The notes under the pieces: generated by a model
Told to the model about the DNA's origin: nothing
Databases searched by the model: none
Seen by the model: the letters and a program-made list of their open reading frames with translations, nothing else
Made by a program: the position numbers and the translations under genes
From: Flavobacteriaceae bacterium UBA4166
Lineage (GTDB): Bacteria; Bacteroidota; Bacteroidia; Flavobacteriales; Flavobacteriaceae
Assembly: GCA_002379985.1 (NCBI GenBank)
Contig: DFVG01000055.1
Coordinates: 1 to 64,000, forward strand
DNA: 64,000 bases
Direction: 5' to 3'
Part shown: positions 25,809 through 34,728 of the stretch, piece after piece
Position numbering within the stretch: the first letter of the stretch is position 1
How the letters are laid out: the number at the start of each line of letters is the position of its first letter

Positions 25809-27761
25809 TTAGGTTTCTTTATGATTTGGGTGATCGAGTTGTTCAAATTCTGAGTTGTTACTCTTGAACTCAGGCACCAACTCTTTTAGCAAGCGAACGA
25901 CTTCTTGATCTTCTTTATGCGTAGCTGCTTTTATTAAATGCTTTACTTTCTTTTTTATGATTTGAAACTCCCCTATCGGAACTTTAGAGATCATGATCTT
26001 GGGATGATGCGTGGGCAAGGATGTAGAGGTGTCGTTCAGTAATTCTTCGAATAACTTTTCTCCGGGTCGAAGTCCGGTGATCTTTATATCAATATCTTCA
26101 TAGGGTTCCAAACCTGACAACCGAATCATTCGCTCTGCCAAGCTCAGAATACGTACCGGTTCGCCCATATCAAACACAAAAATCTCGCCTCCTTTGCCCA
26201 TGGTTCCTGCTTGAAGTACCAACTGACAGGCTTCCGGGATGGTCATAAAATAACGGATAATATCACGGTGGGTTACGGTAACGGGGCCTCCTTGAGAAAT
26301 TTGCTTACGGAAATGAGGGATCACCGATCCACTAGACCCTAGTACATTTCCGAAGCGTGTGGTAATAAACTTCGTGGTGACATCTTTTTCATGCTGTAAA
26401 GACTGTACATACATCTCTGCCACACGCTTACTGGCACCCATAACGTTCGTGGGATTGACGGCCTTATCGGTAGATACCATCACAAACTTGTTGATCTTGT
26501 GGCTCACGGCTAATACCGAAAGATTTACTGTTCCGAGAATGTTCACGTAAATGGCTTCATGCGGATTCCTTTCAATGAGCGGTACATGTTTGTAAGCAGC
26601 GGCGTGATACACCACATCAAAATGATATTTGGTGAACAACAACTCCATGCGATACATATTGCTGATATCGGCCAACTCCGTGATAAAGGTTAGGTTTGGA
26701 TGGTTTAGATTCAGGTATAATTCTAATTCATGTAAGTTGGTCTCAGCCTGATCGAGAATAATGATGTTTTTTGGATCAAAGTTCGCGATCTGTCGTACGA
26801 TCTCACTCCCAATAGACCCTGCACCACCGGTAACTAGAATTGTTTTTCCATGAAGGTCTTCATTAATGACGGAAGAATTGATAGAGATAGGCTGCCGCTC
26901 CAACAAGTCTTCAATTTGAATAGGTTTAATTTGATTTTTAATGTCCTCTTTTGAGTTCCATTGTTCCAAGGAAGGAACATTGAGCACTTCAATATGCTGT
27001 TCCAAACAGATTTCAACCAATTCATTCCGTTCTTTACCGGTAAATGCTTCACTTACCATCAGCACCCCCTCTACATCCAAATCTGAAAGAGTCTTCGACA
27101 AGTCGTCACGCACCGGGATCACCGGTTTTCCCATGATTTTATACCGTTTAGAGTCAAAATGCTTGCTGAGAAAACCAACGAGGTTATAGGGCAGATTCGC
27201 TTCCGTGGTAATGGCGCGTCCTACCGAAAGAGTATGATCGTCCACCCCCAAAATAGCAACGCGTTTCTTCACCGTAGTATTGGAAACGTTCTTCACAAAT
27301 AAATAACTCTCTTTCACTGCAATTCGGAAGAAAAGCATCGCAGAGAACGAGATCAACATATACAGAATCAATGAGGTGGTCAAAAAGATCTTGTCTTCCG
27401 TTACAAAAAAGTAAATCCAAGTAATGACGGCAGCAGTGGCCGTTGTAGAGAGCGAAGACAAACCTAGCTTTAGTAAGTCTGTAAAAGTGGAATGCCGAAT
27501 AATGCCGGAAAATGTCTTAAAAATAAAGAAGTAAACCACGTTCAACCCTAAAAGAAGCAACCCTTGTTCTGCTAAGGAAAGGGTGGTGTGAAACGAAATG
27601 GGAGTATTCGCTAGTATGAGATAGGTTAGCACCAAAGCGCTGACGCACAGAAAAGTATCGATAAGAATTACGATCCAGCGTGGCAGGTATCTTTGATCCA
27701 ACAACCGAAGTCGATTGTCACCCGAATAGAGCTTTTGCAACAATTTGTGGTAGGTTTTCAC
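25809..27761 (-). CDS. pglF: Membrane-bound UDP-GlcNAc 4,6-dehydratase (PglF/CapD/WbpM type)
   Basis: About 650 residues: four N-terminal membrane helices, a CoA-binding-like Rossmann region, then the extended SDR dehydratase domain with NAD loop TGGAGSIG (about 311-318) and the atypical catalytic stretch STDKAVNPTNVMGASKR. It should make UDP-4-keto-6-deoxy-GlcNAc, the first step to diNAc-bacillosamine. The open frame begins with TTG at 27782, but that codon lies inside an exact promoter box (27780-27787). For a transcript from that promoter, the GTG at 27761 is the likely start. Read-through from upstream could still use the longer form. Confidence 0.9.
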   Translation of the reverse strand: MKTYHKLLQKLYSGDNRLRLLDQRYLPRWIVILIDTFLCVSALVLTYLILANTPISFHTTLSLAEQGLLLLGLNVVYFFIFKTFSGIIRHSTFTDLLKLGLSSLSTTATAAVITWIYFFVTEDKIFLTTSLILYMLISFSAMLFFRIAVKESYLFVKNVSNTTVKKRVAILGVDDHTLSVGRAITTEANLPYNLVGFLSKHFDSKRYKIMGKPVIPVRDDLSKTLSDLDVEGVLMVSEAFTGKERNELVEICLEQHIEVLNVPSLEQWNSKEDIKNQIKPIQIEDLLERQPISINSSVINEDLHGKTILVTGGAGSIGSEIVRQIANFDPKNIIILDQAETNLHELELYLNLNHPNLTFITELADISNMYRMELLFTKYHFDVVYHAAAYKHVPLIERNPHEAIYVNILGTVNLSVLAVSHKINKFVMVSTDKAVNPTNVMGASKRVAEMYVQSLQHEKDVTTKFITTRFGNVLGSSGSVIPHFRKQISQGGPVTVTHRDIIRYFMTIPEACQLVLQAGTMGKGGEIFVFDMGEPVRILSLAERMIRLSGLEPYEDIDIKITGLRPGEKLFEELLNDTSTSLPTHHPKIMISKVPIGEFQIIKKKVKHLIKAATHKEDQEVVRLLKELVPEFKSNNSEFEQLDHPNHKET

Positions 27762-27779
27762 GGACCTTCTTTGAGAATG

Positions 27780-27813
27780 CAAATATACTTAAATCTCTAA
27801 CGAAATTGGTCAA
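27780..27813 (-). promoter_or_regulatory. Internal promoter: TTG - 23 bases - TATATTTG
   Basis: On the minus strand TTG (27813-27811) and TATATTTG (27787-27780) match the Bacteroidota consensus with 23-base spacing. The box overlaps the extended start codon of the pglF-like gene and lies at the 3' end of the aminotransferase gene. It could drive pglF, wza, wzc and wzi separately from the upstream genes. Confidence 0.6.
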
Positions 27814-28927
27814 TCACTGCGGCAATTCGATTTCGATCTTCGTCGGTAAGATTGGAACCGGACGGAAGACATAGTCCGCTATCAAACAGTGATTCCGAAA
27901 CACGATTCCCATAAAAAAGAGCCTCCTTGTAAAACGGTTGTAAATGCATCGGTTTCCACAAGGGACGGGCTTCGATATTTTCTTCGGAAAATGCATGTCG
28001 TAGCCTTTCCGCAGAAAATCCGGTGATGGACGCATCAATGGTAATACAACTCAGCCAATGATTGGAAACAAACTTCTCATCCGGTTCCGTAAACACTGCT
28101 ACTCCGTTCCATCCCGAAAACTGCATTTTATAGAAGGAATTCATCTGCTGTCGGAGTGCCACATGCGCATCCAGTACTTCCATTTGTCCGCGACCGATTC
28201 CCGCCGAGATATTGCTCAACCGATAGTTATACCCCAGAGAAGAATGTTGGTAATGTGGAGCTTGATCCCGTGCCTGTGTCGCAAGAAATATGGTTCTTTT
28301 TTTATGTGCTTCGGAAGGGCAGACCAATGCCCCACCACCTGAAGTGGTTATGATCTTATTACCGTTAAAAGATAAGATCGCCAAATCACCGAAGGTTCCG
28401 CAGGGAACCCCTTGATAGGTACTACCCAAGGCTTCTGCGGCATCTTCTATCAATGGAATGTCGTAGGCCTTGCATAGTTGTTGAATTCTTTCCACCTGAA
28501 ATGGCATCCCGTAAAGATGTACCGCGATCACAGCCTTGGGACGTTTTCCAAGCTTTAATCTGTCAATGATCGCCCGCTCCAGTTGCTCAGGGCACATATT
28601 CCAGGTATTTGGTTCACTATCCACAAAAACAGGTGTGGCCCCTTGATACACAATAGGATTGGCCGAAGCAGCAAAGGTCATGCTTTGGCAGATCACTTCG
28701 TCTCCGGAGCCGACCTCCAACAAGACCAACGCTAAATGCAGTGCTGCGGTCCCGGAACTCAATGCTGCGATGTGTTTTTCATTTCCTAAATACGATTCTA
28801 AAGCCTCCTCAAATCCAGTAACATTTGGGCCTAGCGGAGCGATCCAATTAGTATCGAAAGCTTCATTTACATACTGCTGTTCAGTACCTCCCATATGTGG
28901 TGAAGAAAGGTATATTTTGTTGCTCAT
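27797..28927 (-). CDS. pglE: DegT/DnrJ/EryC1 sugar aminotransferase (PglE-like)
   Basis: A 376-residue PLP aminotransferase from the ATG at 28927 (an in-frame extension adds 12 residues). Motifs: MGGTEQQYVNEAFDTNWIAP at the start (as separate family positions), the SSGTAALHLAL phosphate loop, LIEDAAEALGS with cofactor-binding Asp, and the PLP lysine in SFNGNKIITTSGGG. It would aminate the 4-keto sugar from PglF. Its start lies 1 base past the stop of the PglD-like gene and its stop is beside the pglF start, so it is one step in a contiguous pathway. Confidence 0.92.
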   Translation of the reverse strand: MSNKIYLSSPHMGGTEQQYVNEAFDTNWIAPLGPNVTGFEEALESYLGNEKHIAALSSGTAALHLALVLLEVGSGDEVICQSMTFAASANPIVYQGATPVFVDSEPNTWNMCPEQLERAIIDRLKLGKRPKAVIAVHLYGMPFQVERIQQLCKAYDIPLIEDAAEALGSTYQGVPCGTFGDLAILSFNGNKIITTSGGGALVCPSEAHKKRTIFLATQARDQAPHYQHSSLGYNYRLSNISAGIGRGQMEVLDAHVALRQQMNSFYKMQFSGWNGVAVFTEPDEKFVSNHWLSCITIDASITGFSAERLRHAFSEENIEARPLWKPMHLQPFYKEALFYGNRVSESLFDSGLCLPSGSNLTDEDRNRIAAVIDQFR

Positions 28928-28928
28928 G

Positions 28929-29534
28929 TTAGGTTGTTTTAATGATTTTTGCCGGGTTGCCATATACGGTCACATTATCGGGGATATTTTTCGTCACGAT
29001 AGCACCGGCACCGATGATCACATTTTTTCCAATGGAAATCTCTGGTAGTATCACACTTCCGGCACCCACTAAGGTACCCTCGCCAATGGTCACTCCTCCG
29101 GCAATCGCCGCTTGAATAGCAATGTGACAAAAATCGCCTACATGCACATTGTGCGAAACGGTCGAATGATTATTAATGATACAGAAATTGCCTATGGTGA
29201 CTTCGGCATCTAAAACAGCTAAAGGATGCACCAAGGTGCCTTCGCCGATACTTGCGCTTGGATATACGGCTGCGGAAGTATGCACAAAACTTGGAAAAGG
29301 TCCGGGAAGTGCAGCAACCAGTTTTTTACGGATCGCGTTGTTTCCGATAGTTACGCAAAAGGCATCCGCCGCTTCAGAAGTAGCCGTTCGTTTTTTTACA
29401 GGGATTCCAAGTATGGTTTCGTGAGAAGGATTGTCGTCATAAATGGTTTTGGGCTCGTATTCTCCTAAGGAACGAATAAGTTCTACGGCCGCATAGCAGT
29501 GCCCTCCTCCTCCGTATAGATCGATTTTTTTCAT
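28929..29534 (-). CDS. pglD: Sugar O/N-acetyltransferase of the NeuD/PglD family
   Basis: A 201-residue protein with an N-terminal Rossmann-like nucleotide-sugar part (LYGGGGHCYAAVELI) and a C-terminal left-handed beta-helix of hexapeptide repeats (for example ASIGEGTLVHPLAVLDAEV, ISIGKNVIIGAGAIV). The catalytic histidine of PglD fits the HSTVSHNVHVGD stretch. PglD N-acetylates the 4-amino sugar to give UDP-diNAc-bacillosamine. The start overlaps the PglC-like stop by 4 bases. Confidence 0.9.
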   Translation of the reverse strand: MKKIDLYGGGGHCYAAVELIRSLGEYEPKTIYDDNPSHETILGIPVKKRTATSEAADAFCVTIGNNAIRKKLVAALPGPFPSFVHTSAAVYPSASIGEGTLVHPLAVLDAEVTIGNFCIINNHSTVSHNVHVGDFCHIAIQAAIAGGVTIGEGTLVGAGSVILPEISIGKNVIIGAGAIVTKNIPDNVTVYGNPAKIIKTT

Positions 29535-30142
29535 GATTTGCTGGTTCCTTTAAACGGTATGGTGGTCGCTGTATTTTCGGTATTGATATCTTTCCGAAGA
29601 AACACCTTAAAAAGGGTTTTCCAAAGTATGTTCACGTCTAATAAAAAGCTTTGATGTTTTACATAGTACACATCCAATTCAAATTTGCGTTCCCAAGAGA
29701 TCGCATTGCGGCCATGTACTTGCGCGTACCCTGTTATTCCCGGTCTTACCTCATGACGCTTCCTTTGAATATCATTGTACAGCGGGAGATATTCCGGTAG
29801 CAACGGCCTTGGGCCTACTAAACTCATATCTCCTTTGATGACATTTAATAACTGCGGAATTTCATCTAGGGAAGCCGATCGAACCCAACGGCCAATGGCA
29901 GTGAGGCGCTGGGCATCCGGAAGTAGCGCTCCGGAAGCATCTTTCTCGTCAGACATGGTTTTAAATTTAATAATCTTAAAGATGCGTTCTTTTTTTCCCG
30001 GTCGGGCTTGAAAGAAAAACGGAGTTCCCTTTGTAGCCACCCACAAGGCGACCATAACCCCTAAAAATATCGGTGATAAAACGATAAAGAAAACGAGGGC
30101 ACAGCAGGTGTCTAATATGGGTTTAAGAGCGTTTTTATACAC
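29531..30142 (-). CDS. pglC: Phosphoglycosyl transferase (PglC-like sugar transferase)
   Basis: A 203-residue monotopic transferase starting with GTG. It has the re-entrant N-terminal helix (LDTCCALVFFIVLSPIFLGV), the FKTMSDEKD region, the catalytic Asp-Glu in SLDEIPQLLNVIKGDMSLVG (dyad in the DE pair) and PRPLLPEYLPLY, then the uridine-binding region RPGITGYAQVHGRN. It moves the phospho-sugar, here probably diNAc-bacillosamine, onto undecaprenyl phosphate and so starts each repeat unit. An exact -7 box ends 4 bases before the GTG. Confidence 0.93.
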   Translation of the reverse strand: MYKNALKPILDTCCALVFFIVLSPIFLGVMVALWVATKGTPFFFQARPGKKERIFKIIKFKTMSDEKDASGALLPDAQRLTAIGRWVRSASLDEIPQLLNVIKGDMSLVGPRPLLPEYLPLYNDIQRKRHEVRPGITGYAQVHGRNAISWERKFELDVYYVKHQSFLLDVNILWKTLFKVFLRKDINTENTATTIPFKGTSKS

Positions 30143-30146
30143 GGTG

Positions 30147-30154
30147 CAAAAATA
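30147..30154 (-). promoter_or_regulatory. Exact -7 box 4 bases before the pglC start
   Basis: TATTTTTG on the minus strand ends 4 bases upstream of the GTG start of the PglC-like gene. The nearest TTG upstream is only 15 bases away, slightly short. It would make a leaderless internal transcript for the pglC-D-E segment. Confidence 0.45.
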
Positions 30155-31312
30155 CTAAATGTTTGTTAGCAATTGCCTGTATTCTTGCAATAAGGCATGC
30201 CATAGCTCTTTACGTTCTAAGCGCCTGGTGATGGCAATACGGGCTTGATGTTTCATGAAATCATACTCGGAAGAAGGCGGTAACAATTTTTGCATTGCAG
30301 CTTGTAAAGGTTGCACTTGTTTGGCGGGAACCAACATTCCGTTCTGTCCCTCCTCAATGATCTCATCGCAGCCATTGATCTGTGTAGCGATCACCGGTAA
30401 GCCCATCGCTCCTGCTTGCATCACAACATTGGGAAATCCTTCTCGATAACTAGGGAACACCAACACATGACTGATGGCCAAATAGGGCCGCACATCTTTT
30501 ACAAAACCGGTGGTATAAACGGTAGTATTTGCTTCTATTTCGGTAAGTGTTTCGGGACGCAACGGATCCAGATCAGCTTCCAAGGGTCCCACTAAAAGCA
30601 AGGCAGTTTTAACGGTTGGGGAAGTCATTGATGTGTAGGCATGGACCAATTCATTAATCCCCTTATCCCCGACCATTCGGCCCACAAATACAAAGATAAA
30701 TGTCTCGGGATCGATCCCGAGTGTGCGTCGAAGTTCTTCACGAGTTGCTTCCGAAACTTGTTCTTCACTAAAATAGCCGGTGTCTATCCCATTGCTACTT
30801 CCGTTCCCAATGATCTTGAGCTTCTCAGGGTTCGTCCACCGCTGCTTCAGAATAAATTCCAGTAGTCCTTGAGAGTTCGGAAACACATGGGTTGCTGTTC
30901 GGTAGGTCCATTTTTCAACCGTGTTCAATAACGTTCGTTTCATTCCGGTTGCTTCCATCAACGGCAAACCTGCTACGGTATGAATTCGTAATGGGACTTT
31001 GGCAAAATACGCGGCCAACATCCCTACCCAACCCGCTTTAGGTGTATGGGTGTGTACGATTTCGGGGCGATCTTTCCGAAGAAAACGATAGAGTCTATAG
31101 ATCGCTTTAAGATCTTGAAAAGGAGTGATCTTTCGTGTTAGCGGTATCGGAAAGGTACGAACGCCTTCTTCCTTGCCATAGGTCTCTAATCTTTGGGGTT
31201 CCGAAGAAATAGCGATCACCTCAAAATAATCTGACATAAACGCGAGTTGCCCTTCCAACAATTTCTCCAGGGAAAGCGGGACGGTTGTAATGCGTATGAG
31301 TTTGGGGTTCAT
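30155..31312 (-). CDS. GT4 glycosyltransferase (PglA-like)
   Basis: A 385-residue GT-B enzyme. The N-terminal half has EIVHTHTPKAGWVGMLAAY and IHTVAGLPLMEATG; the C-terminal half has FIFVFVGRMVGDKGINEL and the nucleotide-sugar motif FPSYREGFPNVVMQAGAMG. In campylobacters PglA adds the second sugar (GalNAc) to the diNAc-bacillosamine lipid; position next to pglC-D-E-F suggests the same step here, though the donor sugar is not readable. The stop codon of the gene lies 12 bases before the pglC GTG. Confidence 0.85.
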   Translation of the reverse strand: MNPKLIRITTVPLSLEKLLEGQLAFMSDYFEVIAISSEPQRLETYGKEEGVRTFPIPLTRKITPFQDLKAIYRLYRFLRKDRPEIVHTHTPKAGWVGMLAAYFAKVPLRIHTVAGLPLMEATGMKRTLLNTVEKWTYRTATHVFPNSQGLLEFILKQRWTNPEKLKIIGNGSSNGIDTGYFSEEQVSEATREELRRTLGIDPETFIFVFVGRMVGDKGINELVHAYTSMTSPTVKTALLLVGPLEADLDPLRPETLTEIEANTTVYTTGFVKDVRPYLAISHVLVFPSYREGFPNVVMQAGAMGLPVIATQINGCDEIIEEGQNGMLVPAKQVQPLQAAMQKLLPPSSEYDFMKHQARIAITRRLERKELWHALLQEYRQLLTNI

Positions 31313-32697
31313 TACTCTAGAAGATGTTTAATGTTATTAATTACCAATCTAAATTTACCGCTTTTTGCTACTGGAATTTCTTCCACATATTTGATTTTAA
31401 GGGACATATCTTCCCCTATTCTATCGCGCCAGTTTTTAATAAAGATCTTCTCAACATCGTTTGTGTAATCTTCCCTATCTGCAACCATTTTTATAACAAT
31501 AGTTTGAAGACTGTTCTGTTCTACTTGGAATTTAATTATTCCCTTCGTGTCTTTAAGAGTATTTGAAATATTTCCTAGGTTTATCTTGCCATTCTCTGGC
31601 GAATAAACGAAATCGTCTATTCTACCGAGTATTTTATTTACTAACGGGTTGTTATTACCGCAGGTACAAGTTTGATTGCTTAAAATTATATTATCGCCTA
31701 TATCATACCGAATTAACGGAGTTCCATAAGTCGTAAAGGAGGTAACCACCAAACGTCCATCATTGGTGGAATTATTTTCATCATCTAAAACTTCAAAAAC
31801 ACCACTTTGCATCTCTAAATGAAGCTTCCCTTGATGACATTCAAAAATAAAAGGAGCACCCTCTGAAGAGGCATATTGATCAAAAACTTTGGCTTTAAAA
31901 AACTTTTCTATTACCTCTCTACTATGATCTGTAACGGTTTCTGCTGTTGGAAAAATAGCTTTTATTGTATTCTCGGGAAAATCAAAATTATTTGCTAGAC
32001 CGTACTTAGCAATTTCATACATATTTGAAGGAAAGCCGACTAAAAACTCTGGTCTAAACTTTTTTAGGTTCTCGATGTAAAATGATAGGAATTCCTTTTT
32101 TAGATGAAAGGTAGAATAATATCGAATGTGATACCAACTGTCCGTCCGCCAAAAACATTTTTTTTCAATATCACTTTGAGATAATAATGATTTACCTGAA
32201 AACCATGCTGTTCTTTTCCCTAGTTTGTAGCCTGATACATTTCTAAAATTATCCAGAAGTGCAAATCGTTCTTGAAAATTATCATAGGTGTAAAATACTT
32301 GAAGAGACTTTCCGGTGGTTCCGCCAGTTTTTGATATAATCGCTTTGCTCTTAGGAATCGTATAAACCTTTTCGATTTCTCTACGTAACATTTCTTTAGA
32401 GACTATGGGCAAGCTCGAAATATTTTCTATTGCATCAGGATTATCAATACCGCTGTATAGCGAAGCGTAGAAAGGACTGTTTGCAATTGCATAATTAATT
32501 AGAGCTTTATAACGTTCTTTTTGATCATTTTTAAGATCATTGTATGACCAATTATTTCTTTGTTGAAACAACGCTCTATATTTTCGGTAATTCCCACCAT
32601 ATCTCTTGAAATATGCCAGTAAATTATAAGCAGTAATCAAACTATTTTTAAGCCATGCGGGGGATTTTTTATAAAAACTATTCATGTTGAGTTTCAT
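31312..32697 (-). CDS. CapK-like AMP-ligase (phenylacetate-CoA ligase family)
   Basis: A 461-residue adenylate-forming protein with the P-loop-like SKTGGTTGKSLQV, the later QYASSEGAPFIFEC motif and the RYDIGDNI ... GRIDDFVYS region of PaaK/CapK proteins. A zinc-like cysteine pair CTCG lies between them. CapK relatives occur in many capsule and O-antigen loci and probably activate an acyl group for sugar decoration. It overlaps the deacetylase gene by 20 bases. It begins the AT-rich part of the capsule locus. Confidence 0.82.
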   Translation of the reverse strand: MKLNMNSFYKKSPAWLKNSLITAYNLLAYFKRYGGNYRKYRALFQQRNNWSYNDLKNDQKERYKALINYAIANSPFYASLYSGIDNPDAIENISSLPIVSKEMLRREIEKVYTIPKSKAIISKTGGTTGKSLQVFYTYDNFQERFALLDNFRNVSGYKLGKRTAWFSGKSLLSQSDIEKKCFWRTDSWYHIRYYSTFHLKKEFLSFYIENLKKFRPEFLVGFPSNMYEIAKYGLANNFDFPENTIKAIFPTAETVTDHSREVIEKFFKAKVFDQYASSEGAPFIFECHQGKLHLEMQSGVFEVLDDENNSTNDGRLVVTSFTTYGTPLIRYDIGDNIILSNQTCTCGNNNPLVNKILGRIDDFVYSPENGKINLGNISNTLKDTKGIIKFQVEQNSLQTIVIKMVADREDYTNDVEKIFIKNWRDRIGEDMSLKIKYVEEIPVAKSGKFRLVINNIKHLLE

Positions 32698-33664
32698 TTT
32701 TCACTTCTTCCAACAGACCAGCCATATTATAAGATCTAAAACCAAACCTTTTTTCTAAATATTTAAAATGTTCAAGAATTTCTTCAAGTTCTTTTAATGC
32801 TGAAATTGGATGCACAGCAAAATTATGAGGGTGCCACCATAAATGATAAAGCTCTCCGTTTTTTGCAGCGTAACTCATTTCTTTCTTAATGCGATTTATC
32901 TTTAATCTATCTAAAAGAATGATTTTTTTTGTTACTGGTCTCAAAAACCTACTAGCCGGTTGAAGAAGCAGCCCACCCTTAAACTCTAACTGTTTCCAAG
33001 GATAAGATTTGATAGTGAAAAAAGAAGTATAACTATCTATTAGCCTTGCAATTTTACTACTGAATTTATGTTGCCTTGAAAGCTTCCAATACCATACGTT
33101 TGGATTGGAACGGACTGTTAAAATGTTTTGTTCTCGTAACGTTTCAAGCGTAGCTTCTACAAATTGGTTCCTTGGTAAAACAATAGACCTTAATTTAATA
33201 TTAGTCTGTTGTGCCATTTTATGAGCTCTCTCTAAATCTGCTGCCAATACTTTATTATTTACTATCGCTTCATTACAATAGTAATGGCCGTAAGTATGTG
33301 TAGCAAGTTCTTGACCTGGTGTATTTTTAATTTTTTCAATCAAATCTAGAGCAAAGAAATGTCTTTCATGAACTACCTTTTTATTAATTTTTTTAGAAAG
33401 ATTATAGTTGCTTAGTTTAAGGTTTTTATACTCTGGCAACAATAAAGGTTTATTCTCTTCCCATAATATCCAATTCTTATTCCACAACATCCCAACGGTA
33501 GCCCATGTACAGTTGATATTATAACTTCTAAAAACCTGCAGAATCTTAGGGATTGTAGATAATGTGTTGTCAAAATATTCTCTATAGTTTTGATAGTCTA
33601 TATGGTCACCAATTCCCCAATATAACTCGAAGTCTAATGATATTATAAATCCTCCAGATCTCAT
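32678..33664 (-). CDS. Polysaccharide deacetylase family protein
   Basis: A 328-residue NodB-type protein. The catalytic/metal aspartates are in SLDFELYWG (9-17), the metal histidines in THTYGHYYC, and the arginine motif in VLPRNQF. A C-terminal HLWWHPHNFAVHP matches the last catalytic histidine region. No signal peptide is visible, so it may act on a cytoplasmic sugar intermediate. With the adjacent GNAT and CapK-like genes it could remove one acyl group so that another can be put on (inference). Confidence 0.83.
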   Translation of the reverse strand: MRSGGFIISLDFELYWGIGDHIDYQNYREYFDNTLSTIPKILQVFRSYNINCTWATVGMLWNKNWILWEENKPLLLPEYKNLKLSNYNLSKKINKKVVHERHFFALDLIEKIKNTPGQELATHTYGHYYCNEAIVNNKVLAADLERAHKMAQQTNIKLRSIVLPRNQFVEATLETLREQNILTVRSNPNVWYWKLSRQHKFSSKIARLIDSYTSFFTIKSYPWKQLEFKGGLLLQPASRFLRPVTKKIILLDRLKINRIKKEMSYAAKNGELYHLWWHPHNFAVHPISALKELEEILEHFKYLEKRFGFRSYNMAGLLEEVKNETQHE

Positions 33665-34728
33665 ACGGTATCAGAGTCTGCGTAACTTACGTACCAATTT
33701 TCCCGATTTTTAAGAATATCTTCATCATGGGCCAGATGTGTGTACCCAAAATGCAATTCAATAGGCTTCAATTTTTCTGGTAATATATAGAACCCATTAC
33801 TTTTATAACTATCAAAATTTGGAGAAAATGAAAAACACCAACTCAGCATCACATCTGTCTTTTGTACAACACATTGATTCGTTGCATATTTAATAAGTTC
33901 CTTTCCTACGGATGGCGTTTCGATATCAAAAATCAATTCCATGATATAGCAAATGTTTCCACCGTGTTTTTGTTTGAAAGTGTAAACAACGAAACCCTTT
34001 AGTAGTTCATTCTCATAGTATCCCTTGATGATGTATTGTTCTTCGGGTTTCTTCTTAAAGCGCCAGTTTAAATAACTGGCATCTCGATGAATACTTACGG
34101 AAAAAGCCGAGGAAAATTTCGACCAAAGCTCAGTAGCATCGTCAGAAAAAGTTTCAATATTCTTAATTGAAACATTATCGGGCAGATTGGTTTTTTTCTT
34201 ACGTACCAATGATATGTCCAACACATTCCCTAGCCTGTTTCCAACGATTTTTTTCAAGAAGTATCCTGTTCGAAGTGGCTTATATAGAAAAGGAACCGGA
34301 TCTAGAAGTTTCCAGCCTAGTTTTTTAACAAAACCATGAACCGATTTTCCATTTGGAAACCCGTACACCAGTGCCATTTCTTTTTCTTTGGCCTTTTGAT
34401 ATACAGTTTTTGCATTATTTACAAACAACCCTTTTCCCCTATATTCAACATCGGTTAATGTGTCTAAGGATTGACAAGCTTTTTCTATTCGTCCATTTAT
34501 TTTGAAGAAAACAGGCATAACAGCATAAATTGCAGCAACAGAATTATTGGCACCATTGCTATCCTTGATCATTGAAACTAATGGTTCTTTCAAAGGGTTT
34601 TTCAAATGCATCCAGATTAATTTGGACAATTTTTTTGGAGATCCATTTTTTTCAAAAGCACGCTTGTATTCAGCTAAATCTTTTTCTGAAGAGATAAAGT
34701 AAGGCTTATATTTAGTATCGCTTTTCAT
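33661..34728 (-). CDS. GNAT-type N-acyltransferase
   Basis: A 355-residue protein. Residues 85-150 look like a GNAT acetyl-CoA site (LDTLTDVEYRGKGLFVNNA, then YGFPNGKSVHGFVKKLGW); the second half (LNWRFKKKPEEQYIIKGYY) resembles a second GNAT-like fold as in capsule-linked FemAB/GNAT proteins. It overlaps both neighbours by 4 bases, so it is translated with the deacetylase and the GT4. The acyl group and acceptor are unknown. Confidence 0.75.
   Translation of the reverse strand: MKSDTKYKPYFISSEKDLAEYKRAFEKNGSPKKLSKLIWMHLKNPLKEPLVSMIKDSNGANNSVAAIYAVMPVFFKINGRIEKACQSLDTLTDVEYRGKGLFVNNAKTVYQKAKEKEMALVYGFPNGKSVHGFVKKLGWKLLDPVPFLYKPLRTGYFLKKIVGNRLGNVLDISLVRKKKTNLPDNVSIKNIETFSDDATELWSKFSSAFSVSIHRDASYLNWRFKKKPEEQYIIKGYYENELLKGFVVYTFKQKHGGNICYIMELIFDIETPSVGKELIKYATNQCVVQKTDVMLSWCFSFSPNFDSYKSNGFYILPEKLKPIELHFGYTHLAHDEDILKNRENWYVSYADSDTV

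Noticed and set aside
27762..27782. TTG at 27782 as start of the pglF-like gene
   Set aside because: The codon is part of an exact TATATTTG promoter box; a transcript from that promoter could not include it.
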